Positions 25,055 to 33,652 of a DNA stretch of 37,043 bases are shown one piece after another. A program made the position numbers and the translations under genes. Numbering within the stretch: position 1 is the stretch's first letter; every line of letters starts with the position of its first letter. Location of the stretch: assembly GCA_034189325.1 (NCBI GenBank), contig JAXHUM010000025.1:1-37043 (forward strand), in the 5' to 3' direction. Under the pieces are notes generated by a model, which worked only from the letters and a program-made list of their open reading frames with translations, was not told the DNA's origin and did no database searches. The stretch is from JAXHUM01 sp034189325. Lineage in GTDB: Bacteria; Desulfobacterota; DSM-4660; Desulfatiglandales; Desulfatiglandaceae.

Positions 25055-26178
25055 TATTTTGCCCTCCCCTCTATCATTTCCAAGAACGCCTCTACCCTCG
25101 TCCCTATCTGACCCTCACTGCCGGGGGCATACTCAGAGTCTATAATCAACATCGGGATATTCAGCTCCTTCATATCCTTTTCCAAGGACATGGTTTCACC
25201 TCCCCAGATATTGCAGAACATCATCCTCTCAAAAACAATCCCGTCAATATCAAAAGACTCGGCCATCTCCTTAATCAGATTATGTCTCTCTCCTCCTCTG
25301 CCTGGCATCCTGGGGCAACGGGAATCGTTCAGGTAACCCTTGGCGATGATATCCAGAGGATCGCCGTCTGAATCGAAAGGGTCCCAGAAAGATATGGTTC
25401 CAAAACAGGAAAGGTCCGTCACAACAAGGCCGCCCAGGTCTTCAATGGCCTCTGAATTACTCGGATTATCAAGGGGAGTCCCTATCAGCATCAACCGTGC
25501 CCTATAATTGTTGATACCGTTTCTCGATTCAACTTCGTCGATCAAACTCTCCAGTTGGGTATTGTATTCTTCAATAGGCATGGCGCTTGACATGACCACG
25601 ACCCTCTGGATTTCCGACCAGGAGATCTTGGGGTTTTTTTCCTTTCTCAGATCATAGAGCTTTCTGAGAAGCTTACGGGTCTTATTATAGGTATTGACGG
25701 AATCTCGGAGATTTTCATCAGTGACAGTAACGTCGAATGACTTTTCAAGGTTTTCTCTCAATATATCAAGTTCGTGACGAAACCACTCAACAGCCTCAGC
25801 ACTGGACTTGTAAGGAACACTCAAGAAATGAAAAAAATCGGCTCCGATTTCACTAACCCAGTTGTCGCACATTCGTCTCATACACTCACAACTGTTCATC
25901 GAAACCAGGCCATCCAGAAAATTGTACTCCCCTTTTAGGGCCAATTCGAGGATACTGCGGGAAAAGGGACAGGTAATCTGAGACATACGAACATCGCCCA
26001 TCGTCCTTTCACCGCTTCCTCGCGCCCTGATTCTGTAGGGGAGTATACCTGCGGCATGAATAATCTCTTTAGGGACATAAGAACAGGTGAACCCAAGGAC
26101 CGGCTTCCCCTGTTTCTTCCAGTTCTCAACAAAAGGATTCAATATAGAATCGGCCATCTTGCTTAGATCTGCTGCCAT
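25054..26178 (-). CDS. 2-hydroxyacyl-CoA dehydratase / benzoyl-CoA reductase family subunit C
   Basis: A 374-residue partner of the 418-aa subunit. The opening PVLGFTCSYVPKEIIHAAGILPYRIRARG is the classic start of HgdB/BcrC-type subunits. Candidate cluster ligands follow in ITCPFSRS, the dense NSCECMRRMCDNW, DLSCFGTISFWDPF and MMFCNIWGGET, and the family ending EYAPGSEGQIGTRVEAFLEM is intact. ATG 26178 was chosen because GGGAGG lies about eight bases before it, while the nearer ATG two codons upstream is too close and the longest frame has no site. It is followed with a one-base overlap by the partner gene. Family membership is strong; specific enzyme identity (dehydratase, reductase or double-cubane protein) is not decidable. 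Confidence 0.9.
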   Translation of the reverse strand: MAADLSKMADSILNPFVENWKKQGKPVLGFTCSYVPKEIIHAAGILPYRIRARGSGERTMGDVRMSQITCPFSRSILELALKGEYNFLDGLVSMNSCECMRRMCDNWVSEIGADFFHFLSVPYKSSAEAVEWFRHELDILRENLEKSFDVTVTDENLRDSVNTYNKTRKLLRKLYDLRKEKNPKISWSEIQRVVVMSSAMPIEEYNTQLESLIDEVESRNGINNYRARLMLIGTPLDNPSNSEAIEDLGGLVVTDLSCFGTISFWDPFDSDGDPLDIIAKGYLNDSRCPRMPGRGGERHNLIKEMAESFDIDGIVFERMMFCNIWGGETMSLEKDMKELNIPMLIIDSEYAPGSEGQIGTRVEAFLEMIEGRAK

Positions 26179-26551
26179 CTCCATTCCCTCCCAGTTCAGT
26201 ATAGATAAGACCTCTTTATGGCAATTTGAAGCATACATCCTTGTGTCTCACCGACGTCTCATCCCCGCTTTTCACGGCATATTCAGAACGGCCTTTGCAG
26301 GGGCCCCCACCTTAAAAGAGACTGTTTTTCAAGACGTTAAGGGCAAAAAGCGAGAACACTTTTTTGATATTTAGCATACTATTTACTTGTATGCAAATAA
26401 ATAATATTTGATTCAGTAGGTTGAAAAATGGGGTGAGGGAGTGCCTAGAAGCAATGAGACTGGAAAATGATAAGGCAATTTAACCTTCCCGAGATGATCA
26501 GCGTGGCTGCTTACAGTCATGCTTCTCACCTGATTAAACAAACTTCACTCT
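26179..26551. other. Intergenic gap, candidate promoter/operator region of the dehydratase pair
   Basis: A 373-base gap upstream of the dehydratase-like pair with no supported gene. It is AT-rich near 26370-26410 and contains GCATAC-tatttactt-GTATGC, a perfect 6-bp inverted repeat with a nine-base spacer, of the kind bound by dimeric repressors. No -35/-10 or -24/-12 promoter could be placed convincingly. Confidence 0.4.
26372..26392. promoter_or_regulatory. Possible operator palindrome
   Basis: GCATAC and GTATGC form a perfect inverted repeat separated by nine bases in an AT-rich setting about 195 bases upstream of the dehydratase-like pair. The geometry would suit a helix-turn-helix dimer. 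No regulator gene lies in the cluster, so the binding protein is unknown, and a short palindrome can occur by chance. Confidence 0.3.
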
Positions 26552-27073
26552 CTACACTATCGTAAACTCCCATTGGCACCACCGGTCCCCGGGGTGAGGG
26601 TCTGGAGGGCACGTTAGACACTTCACTTTGGAACGGGGGTTGATTCCTTTGGCAAAGCCTTCCATGCAGGGTATGCCTACCTCTTTGCAGGCGAATTCAC
26701 CCAGGCCCTTCTTTATCCTGGCGTTTTGCGGCTTACAGTTTGTGACGGTAAATATGAGAACATCATCTGAAGGCAGGGAGACTTCATACTCCGTCACCTG
26801 AAACATGGAATGGAGGTTAAAGGCCTTTGCAAGGCCATTGAGATCTTCGGTGATCTTCGTAAGTTTCTTCAGCCTTATCGCCTCACCAAAGCCGGCCTTA
26901 CTCCATACCTCCTTGTCCATATCAATCGCCTTTTGCGTGTCCAAGAGCTTCTCAACCGCCTGAAACCAGAGCCCGTCAACCGCGTAGGTACTGTGACAGA
27001 AGGACTCTATCATTCCAACCAGCTCTTTCTTGCTGAGACTCATTAAGTCGATCTTTCCTACTTTTTGTGACAT
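26552..27073 (-). CDS. DUF6125-like protein #3, first gene of the GRE cluster
   Basis: A 173-residue paralogue of #1 and #2. It has the N-terminal VDGLWFQAVEKLLDTQKAID helix, the middle TNCKPQNARIKKGLGEFACKE stretch and a complete C-terminal signature CLTCPPDPHPGDRWCQWEF. The TNC, FACK, CxxC and WC cysteines are all present, as in #1. AAAGGAG precedes the second of two ATGs by six bases (27073); the first, two codons upstream, is too close to be used. As the first gene of the minus-strand cluster, followed by the dehydratase-like pair, it could be an accessory subunit of that enzyme. No function is claimed. Confidence 0.72.
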   Translation of the reverse strand: MSQKVGKIDLMSLSKKELVGMIESFCHSTYAVDGLWFQAVEKLLDTQKAIDMDKEVWSKAGFGEAIRLKKLTKITEDLNGLAKAFNLHSMFQVTEYEVSLPSDDVLIFTVTNCKPQNARIKKGLGEFACKEVGIPCMEGFAKGINPRSKVKCLTCPPDPHPGDRWCQWEFTIV

Positions 27074-27470
27074 TTCCATCTCCTTTGTTCATTGTGAAGG
27101 AAAGGCCAAACCCTTCATATCTGAAACCTTTTTCCATGCCGTAAGTCCAAGGCATCCTTAGGGTACACCAGGTTAGATCTTTCTTTATAGAAGAGAAACG
27201 GGGATTTTTTCTAAAAGCCGTATAGCTTTTAAGCACAAAGGCAGGTTTGGGAGTCCTTATACCAACCCCCACTCCCCAGGTCGGAGGTCCTTCAGAAGGA
27301 GCAAGATAAGGCCCAAAGTGCAAGAGGGCGATTCACAGGTCATGGGGCATTAACTCGGAAATTACCATTGAAGAGTAACATGACAATTGCTGATAAACGT
27401 CCTGGTCTCAGACAAAATACCTGCCCTCGGTGAAGCCCCAATTCAGGATGACCAGGACATCATCCATCGC
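27074..27470. other. Intergenic gap upstream of the GRE cluster
   Basis: About 400 bases between livF and the first DUF6125-like gene, so it should hold the cluster promoter and the end of the transporter operon. A small hairpin AAAAGC/GCTTTT lies near 27212-27229, and an 8-bp inverted repeat GTCCTGGT (27399-27406) / ACCAGGAC (27451-27458) with a 44-base loop lies just after livF. Neither is a convincing terminator, and no clear sigma-54 or sigma-70 promoter was seen. Confidence 0.4.
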
Positions 27471-28265
27471 TCACAGCCACCGCTTTCGCCTGCGATAGTG
27501 TTTCACCTCGGCATAGCTCTTCCGAGATCCAAGCTCACTGAGGCCGAGATAAAACTCCTGGATGTCCTTGTTCCCCTTCAACTTTTCAGACGGACCGTCC
27601 AAAACCACTCTGCCGTTTTCAAGGACATAAGCGTAGTCGCAAATATTCAATGCAGCAATAGCGTTCTGCTCGGCAAGGAGGATAGAGATCCCCTCATCCT
27701 TTTTTATTTGCGCCAGCTTTTCGTACGTATCTTTGATAATGACCGGTGCCAGTCCCAGCGACGGCTCATCGAGCATTAAAATCTTGGGCCGGGACATCAG
27801 GGCGCGGCCCGTCACCAACATCTGCTGCTCCCCACCGGAGATATAACCGCTGACATTATTTCTCAGCCGCTTGAGAGTAGGAAATAAGGTAAAGACATTC
27901 TCGAGGTTCTTCTTTGCCTCGGCAGCGTTAATCATGTAGGCGCCGGCAACAAGGTTCTGTTCAACGGTCAGATGACCGAAGAGCCTCCGGCCTTCTATAA
28001 CTTGTATGATCCCCATACTCGCGATAGTCTCCGGATCATCATCATGGATCGGCTTATCATCCAAAGTGATGCTCCCACGAGTGACCTTTCCCTCTTCCGT
28101 ATGGAGCAGACCTGATATGGCCTTGAGAGTCGTGCTCTTGCCCGCTCCATTAGGCCCCAATACGGAAACGACCTTTCCATTTTCCAGATCAAGAGAGACA
28201 TTACTTAAACCCAAGATGACCCATTGATACCTCACTTCAACATTTCTGACCGCTAAATCAGGCAT
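27471..28265 (-). CDS. livF: Branched-chain-amino-acid-type ABC transporter ATPase LivF
   Basis: A 264-residue ABC ATPase. Walker A GPNGAGKS (37-44), signature SGGEQ (143-147), Walker B ILMLDEP (162-168) and the IIQVIEGRRLFGHLTVEQN region (Q-loop; EGRRLFxxxTVxEN) identify the LivF subclass. The tail beyond the normal end is basic (YAEVKHYRRRKRWL), somewhat longer than typical LivF (~235 residues). It energises uptake by LivH/LivM together with LivG. It follows the acyl-CoA synthetase gene by ten bases and is the last gene of the transporter operon. Confidence 0.93.
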   Translation of the reverse strand: MPDLAVRNVEVRYQWVILGLSNVSLDLENGKVVSVLGPNGAGKSTTLKAISGLLHTEEGKVTRGSITLDDKPIHDDDPETIASMGIIQVIEGRRLFGHLTVEQNLVAGAYMINAAEAKKNLENVFTLFPTLKRLRNNVSGYISGGEQQMLVTGRALMSRPKILMLDEPSLGLAPVIIKDTYEKLAQIKKDEGISILLAEQNAIAALNICDYAYVLENGRVVLDGPSEKLKGNKDIQEFYLGLSELGSRKSYAEVKHYRRRKRWL

Positions 28266-28275
28266 ATCACATTCC

Positions 28276-30246
28276 TCAATCTATGGCTGGTTTTTTCAGT
28301 TCCTCTGCAACGTCCCTGATATAGATCCGGGTCGCCACGGTTGAGTAGGTCCCATCGTGATACCGAAATGAGGCCTCAACATCAATGTACTCATTCTCAC
28401 TCTGATAGAGCCCCGCCACGAGGTCACTGTATTTTTCAAACAGATGTGACCTTCTCAGCTTTCTGGTACGTGTCAGTTCTGATTCGTCGGGATCGAATTC
28501 TTTGTGTAACACGATGTATTTCCTGATCCTCACCTCTTCAGGTAACATTTGATTCACCAGATTGAGGTCCTCCACGACCTTGCGGCTCACCTCATCTTTC
28601 TGGGACAAGTCAACCTGGGTTGTGAAAGATATCCCCCTTTTCTCCGCCCAACGGGCGACACTGTCCATGTCAATGGTGACGATCGCAGTAATATAGTCCC
28701 TGCCCTCGCCGATGACCCAACCGTCTTTGACATAGGCTCCGAATCGGAGTTCAGATTCGACAAACTGGGGGGAGTATTTGGTGCCGTTTGCCATTTCAGC
28801 CATCTCGCTGATACGATCGAGATAAAAAAGAAAGCCGTCATCATCGATATAACCGGCATCACCGCTATGATACCATCCATGTTCATCAATCGCTTTCTTG
28901 GTCGCCTCCTCGCGGTTGTAGTAGTGATCAAAACGATTCGGTCCCCTCACATAGACCTCTTGATCGTTACTGATTCTAATTTCCGTCCCTTCCATCACCC
29001 TACCAACGGAGCGTAATTTCAAGTTGCCCTGGAGCTGGGTGGCGATGGAAGGCACCTCTGTTGAGGCAAAAAACTCTCGTAGATATAATCCACAGGCATT
29101 TAAAAACCTAAATGTATGGGACCCAAGGATAAAACCGGCTGTTGTCCCGGACTTGGTCTTTCGCAATCCCACCTTGTCGAGATTCGGTCTCAAAGACAGC
29201 ATGTAGAAGAATTTGTATAGGAGCTTCTTTACAAAAGGAAGCCCCTTCCCCTCTAATTCGAGGTCAAACTTCTGATATCCTAACTGCAATCCAATATTAA
29301 AAGACTTTCTCTTCAGCCAAGGGGCATCGGCAACACGTGTACGTATTTTGGAAGCAATGTCCTCCCATCCTCTGGGCAGGTTCACGACATATCTGGGACC
29401 TATTTCTCTGGCGTCTTTGTCCATTGTCTCAGGGAGCTCAGGAAAATGGAGGGTGGCCCCATGCATCAAATTCCTCACCGAACCCAACATCGGTTCACCG
29501 ACGGACGCTGCCGGGAACACACAAAGGATTTCATCTTCAACTTCCACCGGAAAATATCGCTGCAAAGAATCTCCCATGGCCAACTGATTGGCGTGAGTCC
29601 TGACAACACCCTTAGCGCCACCGGTCGTTCCGCTGGTGTAATACATCGTCGCAGGGTCACCGGATCTGATTTCACCGATTGATTTTTCAAATAGATCGGG
29701 ATGGTCCTTTTGAAAGGCCCTTCCAAGCCCTGAGACTTCTTCAAAACTGGTAACCCAGGGATCATTGACATACATCGGCTCGTTCATACCCCTAGGTTCC
29801 CAATAGACGACCTTGTCTACCACGTCACACTCGTCTCGTATGCTGAGGAGTTTATCCACCTGCTCTTGATCTCTGACAACAGCGATCTTGGGATGACAAT
29901 CTTTGATGTAGTAAACCACTTCATCTGCAAGGGCATCCATCCAGACACCGACGACAGTCCCCCCCATACACCACGTCCCATACATGGCCCAATAGGTTTC
30001 AAACTCATTATCTCCAATGAATACAAGTTTGTCGCCTTTCTTGAAGCCCAAACTCGCCAAGCCTAAGGCAAAAGATCTGGCCCTCTCATAGAACTCCTTC
30101 CAGGTGCAGGGAAGCCATATTCCAAAGTCCTTCTGACGCATGGCGATACGGTTAGGCCACTTATCGTAGTTCCTTATTAAAAATTGCGGGAGTGTCTCCA
30201 TTTTTTCCTTTGAAGATTCCGTGCTCATTTGTTGATTATCTTTCAA
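28276..30246 (-). CDS. Long-chain-type acyl-CoA synthetase (AMP-forming) in transporter operon
   Basis: A 656-residue AMP-binding ligase. The ATP motif MYYTSGTTGGAKGVVRTH (residues ~201-218), the HSGDAGYIDDDGF motif and the C-terminal NGTKYSPQFVESELR (linker and possible catalytic Lys) are intact, in the style of the long-chain or very-long-chain acyl-CoA synthetase group. The enzyme would convert an imported acid to its CoA ester, trapping it in the cell; its place between livG and livF supports coupling of transport and activation. Chain length or aromatic specificity cannot be read. The TTG at 30246 was chosen because GGAGG (within the livG end) sits eight bases upstream; the first ATG (30228) has no site. 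Confidence 0.88.
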   Translation of the reverse strand: MKDNQQMSTESSKEKMETLPQFLIRNYDKWPNRIAMRQKDFGIWLPCTWKEFYERARSFALGLASLGFKKGDKLVFIGDNEFETYWAMYGTWCMGGTVVGVWMDALADEVVYYIKDCHPKIAVVRDQEQVDKLLSIRDECDVVDKVVYWEPRGMNEPMYVNDPWVTSFEEVSGLGRAFQKDHPDLFEKSIGEIRSGDPATMYYTSGTTGGAKGVVRTHANQLAMGDSLQRYFPVEVEDEILCVFPAASVGEPMLGSVRNLMHGATLHFPELPETMDKDAREIGPRYVVNLPRGWEDIASKIRTRVADAPWLKRKSFNIGLQLGYQKFDLELEGKGLPFVKKLLYKFFYMLSLRPNLDKVGLRKTKSGTTAGFILGSHTFRFLNACGLYLREFFASTEVPSIATQLQGNLKLRSVGRVMEGTEIRISNDQEVYVRGPNRFDHYYNREEATKKAIDEHGWYHSGDAGYIDDDGFLFYLDRISEMAEMANGTKYSPQFVESELRFGAYVKDGWVIGEGRDYITAIVTIDMDSVARWAEKRGISFTTQVDLSQKDEVSRKVVEDLNLVNQMLPEEVRIRKYIVLHKEFDPDESELTRTRKLRRSHLFEKYSDLVAGLYQSENEYIDVEASFRYHDGTYSTVATRIYIRDVAEELKKPAID

Positions 30247-30249
30247 GGC

Positions 30250-31059
30250 TCATACCTCCTCACCTAAATAGGCTTTGATCACACCCGGGTTTTTCGAAAT
30301 CTCCTTCGGAGGTCCTTCACCAATCTTCACGCCAAAGTCAAGGACTGCTATCCTTTCAGCAATATCCATAACAATCCCCATATCATGCTCAATAAGCACG
30401 ATGCATCTCACACCTTTGTTCAAAAACTCTGATTCATATCCAAACCTTGCCCCCTTGTAAATATCGAGCACAAACCTGACCAGATCCTCTTTTTCCTCAA
30501 CATTCATGCCCGCCATCGGCTCATCGAGAAGCAGGACCTCCGGTTCCATAACCAAGGCCCTGGCCACGCCTATCCTCTTGCGCAAACCATAGGGTAGCGC
30601 GCCGACAATATCTTTTCTTACTTGCTCCAGTTCCATAAAATCGATGACTTCTTCAACGATCTGACGATGATATACCTCCTGGGCACGGGCGGGGCCGAAG
30701 AAAATGGAGCTTCCAATAGGCCCTTGCCTGATCTTGTTGTGCCTTGCCACCAATAGGTTGTCGACCACTGAGAGCTGGGCAAAAAGCTCTACCTTTTGAA
30801 AACTCCGTGAAATGCCCATCTTGGCGATCTTATGAGGCTTCAAACCAACCACGTTTTCCCCATTAGTAAGAATTTCTCCCTCCTGGGGGTGATAATAGCC
30901 TGTAACACTGTTGAGAAGCGATGTCTTACCCGAGCCGTTGGGACCGATGAGAGCCAAAAGCTCATTATCCCTGATCTCTAAATTCACGCCGTTGAGCGCA
31001 ATCGTACCGCCGAACCTGAGTGAAATATTATCGATCTTGATCTTTGTATTCCGCTCCAC
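30250..31059 (-). CDS. livG: Branched-chain-amino-acid-type ABC transporter ATPase LivG
   Basis: A 269-residue ABC ATPase. Walker A GPNGSGKT (39-46), a LivG-typical altered signature LPYGLRKR (155-162) in place of LSGGQ, Walker B VLLLDEP (175-181), and the LivG-type insertion after GISRSFQKVELFAQLSVVDN. It pairs with LivF on the LivH/LivM channel. The start is GTG at 31059 with GGGAGG eight bases upstream. Its stop lies three bases before the synthetase start, so the two are translated together. Confidence 0.93.
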   Translation of the reverse strand: MERNTKIKIDNISLRFGGTIALNGVNLEIRDNELLALIGPNGSGKTSLLNSVTGYYHPQEGEILTNGENVVGLKPHKIAKMGISRSFQKVELFAQLSVVDNLLVARHNKIRQGPIGSSIFFGPARAQEVYHRQIVEEVIDFMELEQVRKDIVGALPYGLRKRIGVARALVMEPEVLLLDEPMAGMNVEEKEDLVRFVLDIYKGARFGYESEFLNKGVRCIVLIEHDMGIVMDIAERIAVLDFGVKIGEGPPKEISKNPGVIKAYLGEEV

Positions 31060-31093
31060 GTATACTTCCTCCCTACATTAAGATAGTTCCTCG

Positions 31094-31225
31094 CCCATCC
31101 CTATACCGTCTCTTTGTCGAATCTTCCCGTTATGCCCAAAAAACAATGCTCAGGATATGAAATACACGCTTGCGGATATTTTCTAATAAGCCTCGACCAG
31201 GTAAAAAATATCATTGACGGATGGA
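31094..31225. repeat. Imperfect intergenic repeat, copy A (upstream of livG)
   Basis: A ~132-base stretch whose ends (CCCATCC and GGATGGA) form a short inverted repeat and which shares scattered blocks, such as TTATGCCCAAAAAACAAT and CTTGCGGATATTTT, with copy B at 33653-33787. Both copies stand just upstream of transporter genes on the minus strand. They may be a small non-autonomous mobile repeat or a duplicated leader sequence; the similarity was judged by eye. Confidence 0.45.
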
Positions 31226-31290
31226 GGCCAGGTAAAAACCTTCCGGCTTAAAAACTTGCGCCCAATTCAGAAAAAGATGTATGTATCGCC

Positions 31291-31554
31291 CTAGGCCTCA
31301 TCTCCCAATTCCTCTTGGATCAGATTGTTCAGGTATTGTTCGACATGGCTGCATTTGGAACCTTCACACGCACTTGGTACGTTGGAGGAATGACCTCTTG
31401 AACGATCCCTAAACCAGGTGCAATAAGCTGTCCAGTCATTCTTGACCAAGAGGGCAACCCTCGATTGCGCAGCAGGGCACCAAATAGCCGTGGTTGTTAC
31501 CTGCCAAGGCAAATCCTTCGGCAACTTTTCCACTGGTTGACCTTTGTCTTCCAT
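31291..31554 (-). CDS. Small cysteine protein of unknown function in liv operon
   Basis: An 87-residue soluble protein between livM and livG on the same strand. AGGAGG lies 12 bases before the ATG, somewhat far. The sequence has four cysteines in two pairs, near residues 26 and 45 (AIWCPA, TAYCTW) and 63 and 68 (ACEGSKCSHVE), with an acidic end EELGDEA. I know of no described family. Position inside a tight operon and the paired cysteines favour a real gene; it might bind metal. Confidence 0.5.
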   Translation of the reverse strand: MEDKGQPVEKLPKDLPWQVTTTAIWCPAAQSRVALLVKNDWTAYCTWFRDRSRGHSSNVPSACEGSKCSHVEQYLNNLIQEELGDEA

Positions 31555-31692
31555 ATCAAACCGAGTCCTCCCTTAAACATTGTCGATAAAGAACATCTCT
31601 TTGACCAAAACGGTTGGGCGCTACAAGCTCTTTGCCACCCCCATCTTTCACTCAGTACGATCTCTTTTGAAAACTCCTGCTTTGGCGTGTCT

Positions 31693-32736
31693 TTACCAAT
31701 ACGACCAGGGCCAGAGTCGATACGATTCTTTAAATATCGCCCATCGGTGGTTCAGGCCCCTTGGTTCAAGAATCACGAAAACGATAATCACCCCGGCAAC
31801 GAGAATCGTCGGCACGGCAGAGGTGAGGCTCTCCGGAAGAGCGGGAAACCCTTCAATCAAGACACCCGACAGGATAACACTCAGCTCCCACAGGCCCCGG
31901 ATAAACAAGACGCCGAAGAAGACACCTGCCACCGACCCGGCTCCACCCACTATGATGAAGGCCAGATACCATATGGATTCCATGATGGTAAAATGCTCGA
32001 CATCCGCCCTTCCGATCCATATGACCAAAAGGGCACCGGCAATACCTGCGATGAAACAGCCGAGTGTGAAACTCGAGACTTTGTATAAGCCGACATTAAT
32101 ACCCATTGCTTCAGCAGCAAGATCGTGATCCCTGATCGCTTTGTAGGCCCTCCCCATTTTTGTCCTCCCAAGATTGAAGACAAAATAGGTGAAGACAAGC
32201 GTGAATATCCAGGCGAGGTAATAGAAATGGTAATGTTTTTTGAGAACAATGCCGAAAATCTCCGGATCAGGTGGAACCACCCCGAATCCACCGCCAAAAT
32301 ACTCAAGCAGGACCCATGGAATAATGAACTGGGCCGCCAAGGTAGTTAACGCAAGATAGAGTTCTTTTACTTTCAATGAGGGCAATCCAAAGAGAGTCCC
32401 TACAAGGGCGCCGTATATACCGGACACAATAATAGCGAATATCCAATGGAGACCATACTTGGCCAGATTTGCATAGGTAAAAGCCCCAACAGCCATAAAA
32501 GCTGTATGACCAATGGACATCTGCCCACATAATCCGGTGATGATATGTAGCCCCAGGGAGGAAAAGGCTGTTATGCCGACAAGTGTCAACCAGCTCATAA
32601 GGGTAGGCCCGATAAAGAGGGGAAGTGCCATGACAAGCACGACCCAGCCAATCAGCAACCCCCAGTGAGTCTTTGTTCGTGCCAACGCAAAGTCTTTTGT
32701 GTAAGTCTCATTATAGACGCCGCAAGGTAAGGACAT
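31693..32736 (-). CDS. livM: Branched-chain-amino-acid-type ABC transporter permease LivM
   Basis: A 347-residue permease with about 9-10 membrane segments. The LivM-type coupling region is seen in TKMGRAYKAIRDHDLAAEAMGINVGLYKV, with LGLHIITGLCGQMSIGHTAFMAVGAF near the start and IIVGGAGSVAGVFFGV before the end. It forms the membrane channel with LivH. It starts three bases after the livH stop, with AAAGGG upstream. Confidence 0.92.
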   Translation of the reverse strand: MSLPCGVYNETYTKDFALARTKTHWGLLIGWVVLVMALPLFIGPTLMSWLTLVGITAFSSLGLHIITGLCGQMSIGHTAFMAVGAFTYANLAKYGLHWIFAIIVSGIYGALVGTLFGLPSLKVKELYLALTTLAAQFIIPWVLLEYFGGGFGVVPPDPEIFGIVLKKHYHFYYLAWIFTLVFTYFVFNLGRTKMGRAYKAIRDHDLAAEAMGINVGLYKVSSFTLGCFIAGIAGALLVIWIGRADVEHFTIMESIWYLAFIIVGGAGSVAGVFFGVLFIRGLWELSVILSGVLIEGFPALPESLTSAVPTILVAGVIIVFVILEPRGLNHRWAIFKESYRLWPWSYW

Positions 32737-32739
32737 AGG

Positions 32740-33633
32740 CTAGACCCTTTCGATTTTTTCCCAGCCAAACAGGCCGTAAGGTTTCGTCATAAGAATGATT
32801 GTCATCAAGACAAAGGCCACGATCTCCCTGACCGACCCTCCAGCCACATAGGGATCGATGAATGCAATTCCCAGCGATTCGCAAACCCCAACGAGGAGCC
32901 CCGCGATCAGAAGACCGCCAAAAGACTCAAATCCACCGATGATCGCCACCGCAATCGCCTTGATTCCAATCTCGGTCATCGAATAATGGATCCCGCTGAT
33001 ATTTGTGATCAGAATACCACCTAAGGCGCCTAAGGCGCATGCTACGGCCCAGCTGATAGCCACGAGACGGGCCACTTTTATGCCGAGGCTTTGGGAAGTT
33101 GTCTGGTCTTCACTCACCGCCATCATAGCGATTCCCATTCTGGCCTTTCGAAAAAAGTAGATGATTAAGGCAAACATCACGATCGTGAAGAAAATGATCG
33201 CAGCCTGGTCATAAGAAATAGTGGCACTCATTATTCGGACCGCTACTCCCCGCGGGAAAATCCTTGGTGCCACAAGAAACTCATTACCCCATCCCAGGCT
33301 GAGTATGCCTTCAAGGAATAAGGCAAAGGCCAACGTGATGATAACCGACGCCATTATAGGCTGGCCGTAGAGGGGACGCATGAGACCACGCTCGACAAGG
33401 ACACCCAGGGTGATTCCAACCACCATACTCCCGAGGATTGAGCCCCATATAGGCAGCCCGATATCAACGCCGAAGGAGTAAAATATATAGCAGCCGAATA
33501 TCACGATTTGACCTTGAGCAAGGTTAAACACTCCTGACGTCTTTCTGATCATGATAAAGCCCACCCCGATAAGGGCATACACACAACCGTTGACAATACC
33601 GGGGAAAACACTAAACAGGATGCTATCTAACAT
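32740..33633 (-). CDS. livH: Branched-chain-amino-acid-type ABC transporter permease LivH
   Basis: A 297-residue permease with about eight membrane segments. Hallmarks are the start VNGCVYALIGVGFIMIRKTS followed by GVFNLAQGQIVIFG, and the cytoplasmic coupling stretch ARMGIAMMAVSEDQTTSQSL, all typical of LivH. AAGGAG five bases ahead of the ATG. It is the first gene of the permease block; a relic-bearing 1.36 kb gap separates it from the binding-protein gene. Confidence 0.92.
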   Translation of the reverse strand: MLDSILFSVFPGIVNGCVYALIGVGFIMIRKTSGVFNLAQGQIVIFGCYIFYSFGVDIGLPIWGSILGSMVVGITLGVLVERGLMRPLYGQPIMASVIITLAFALFLEGILSLGWGNEFLVAPRIFPRGVAVRIMSATISYDQAAIIFFTIVMFALIIYFFRKARMGIAMMAVSEDQTTSQSLGIKVARLVAISWAVACALGALGGILITNISGIHYSMTEIGIKAIAVAIIGGFESFGGLLIAGLLVGVCESLGIAFIDPYVAGGSVREIVAFVLMTIILMTKPYGLFGWEKIERV

Positions 33634-33652
33634 CTTTTCTCCTTAACTCCTG

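Noticed and set aside
27074..27470. Sigma-54 (-24/-12) promoter upstream of the GRE cluster
   Set aside because: Looked for TGGCAC-N5-TTGC on the minus strand; only partial matches with wrong spacing were found.
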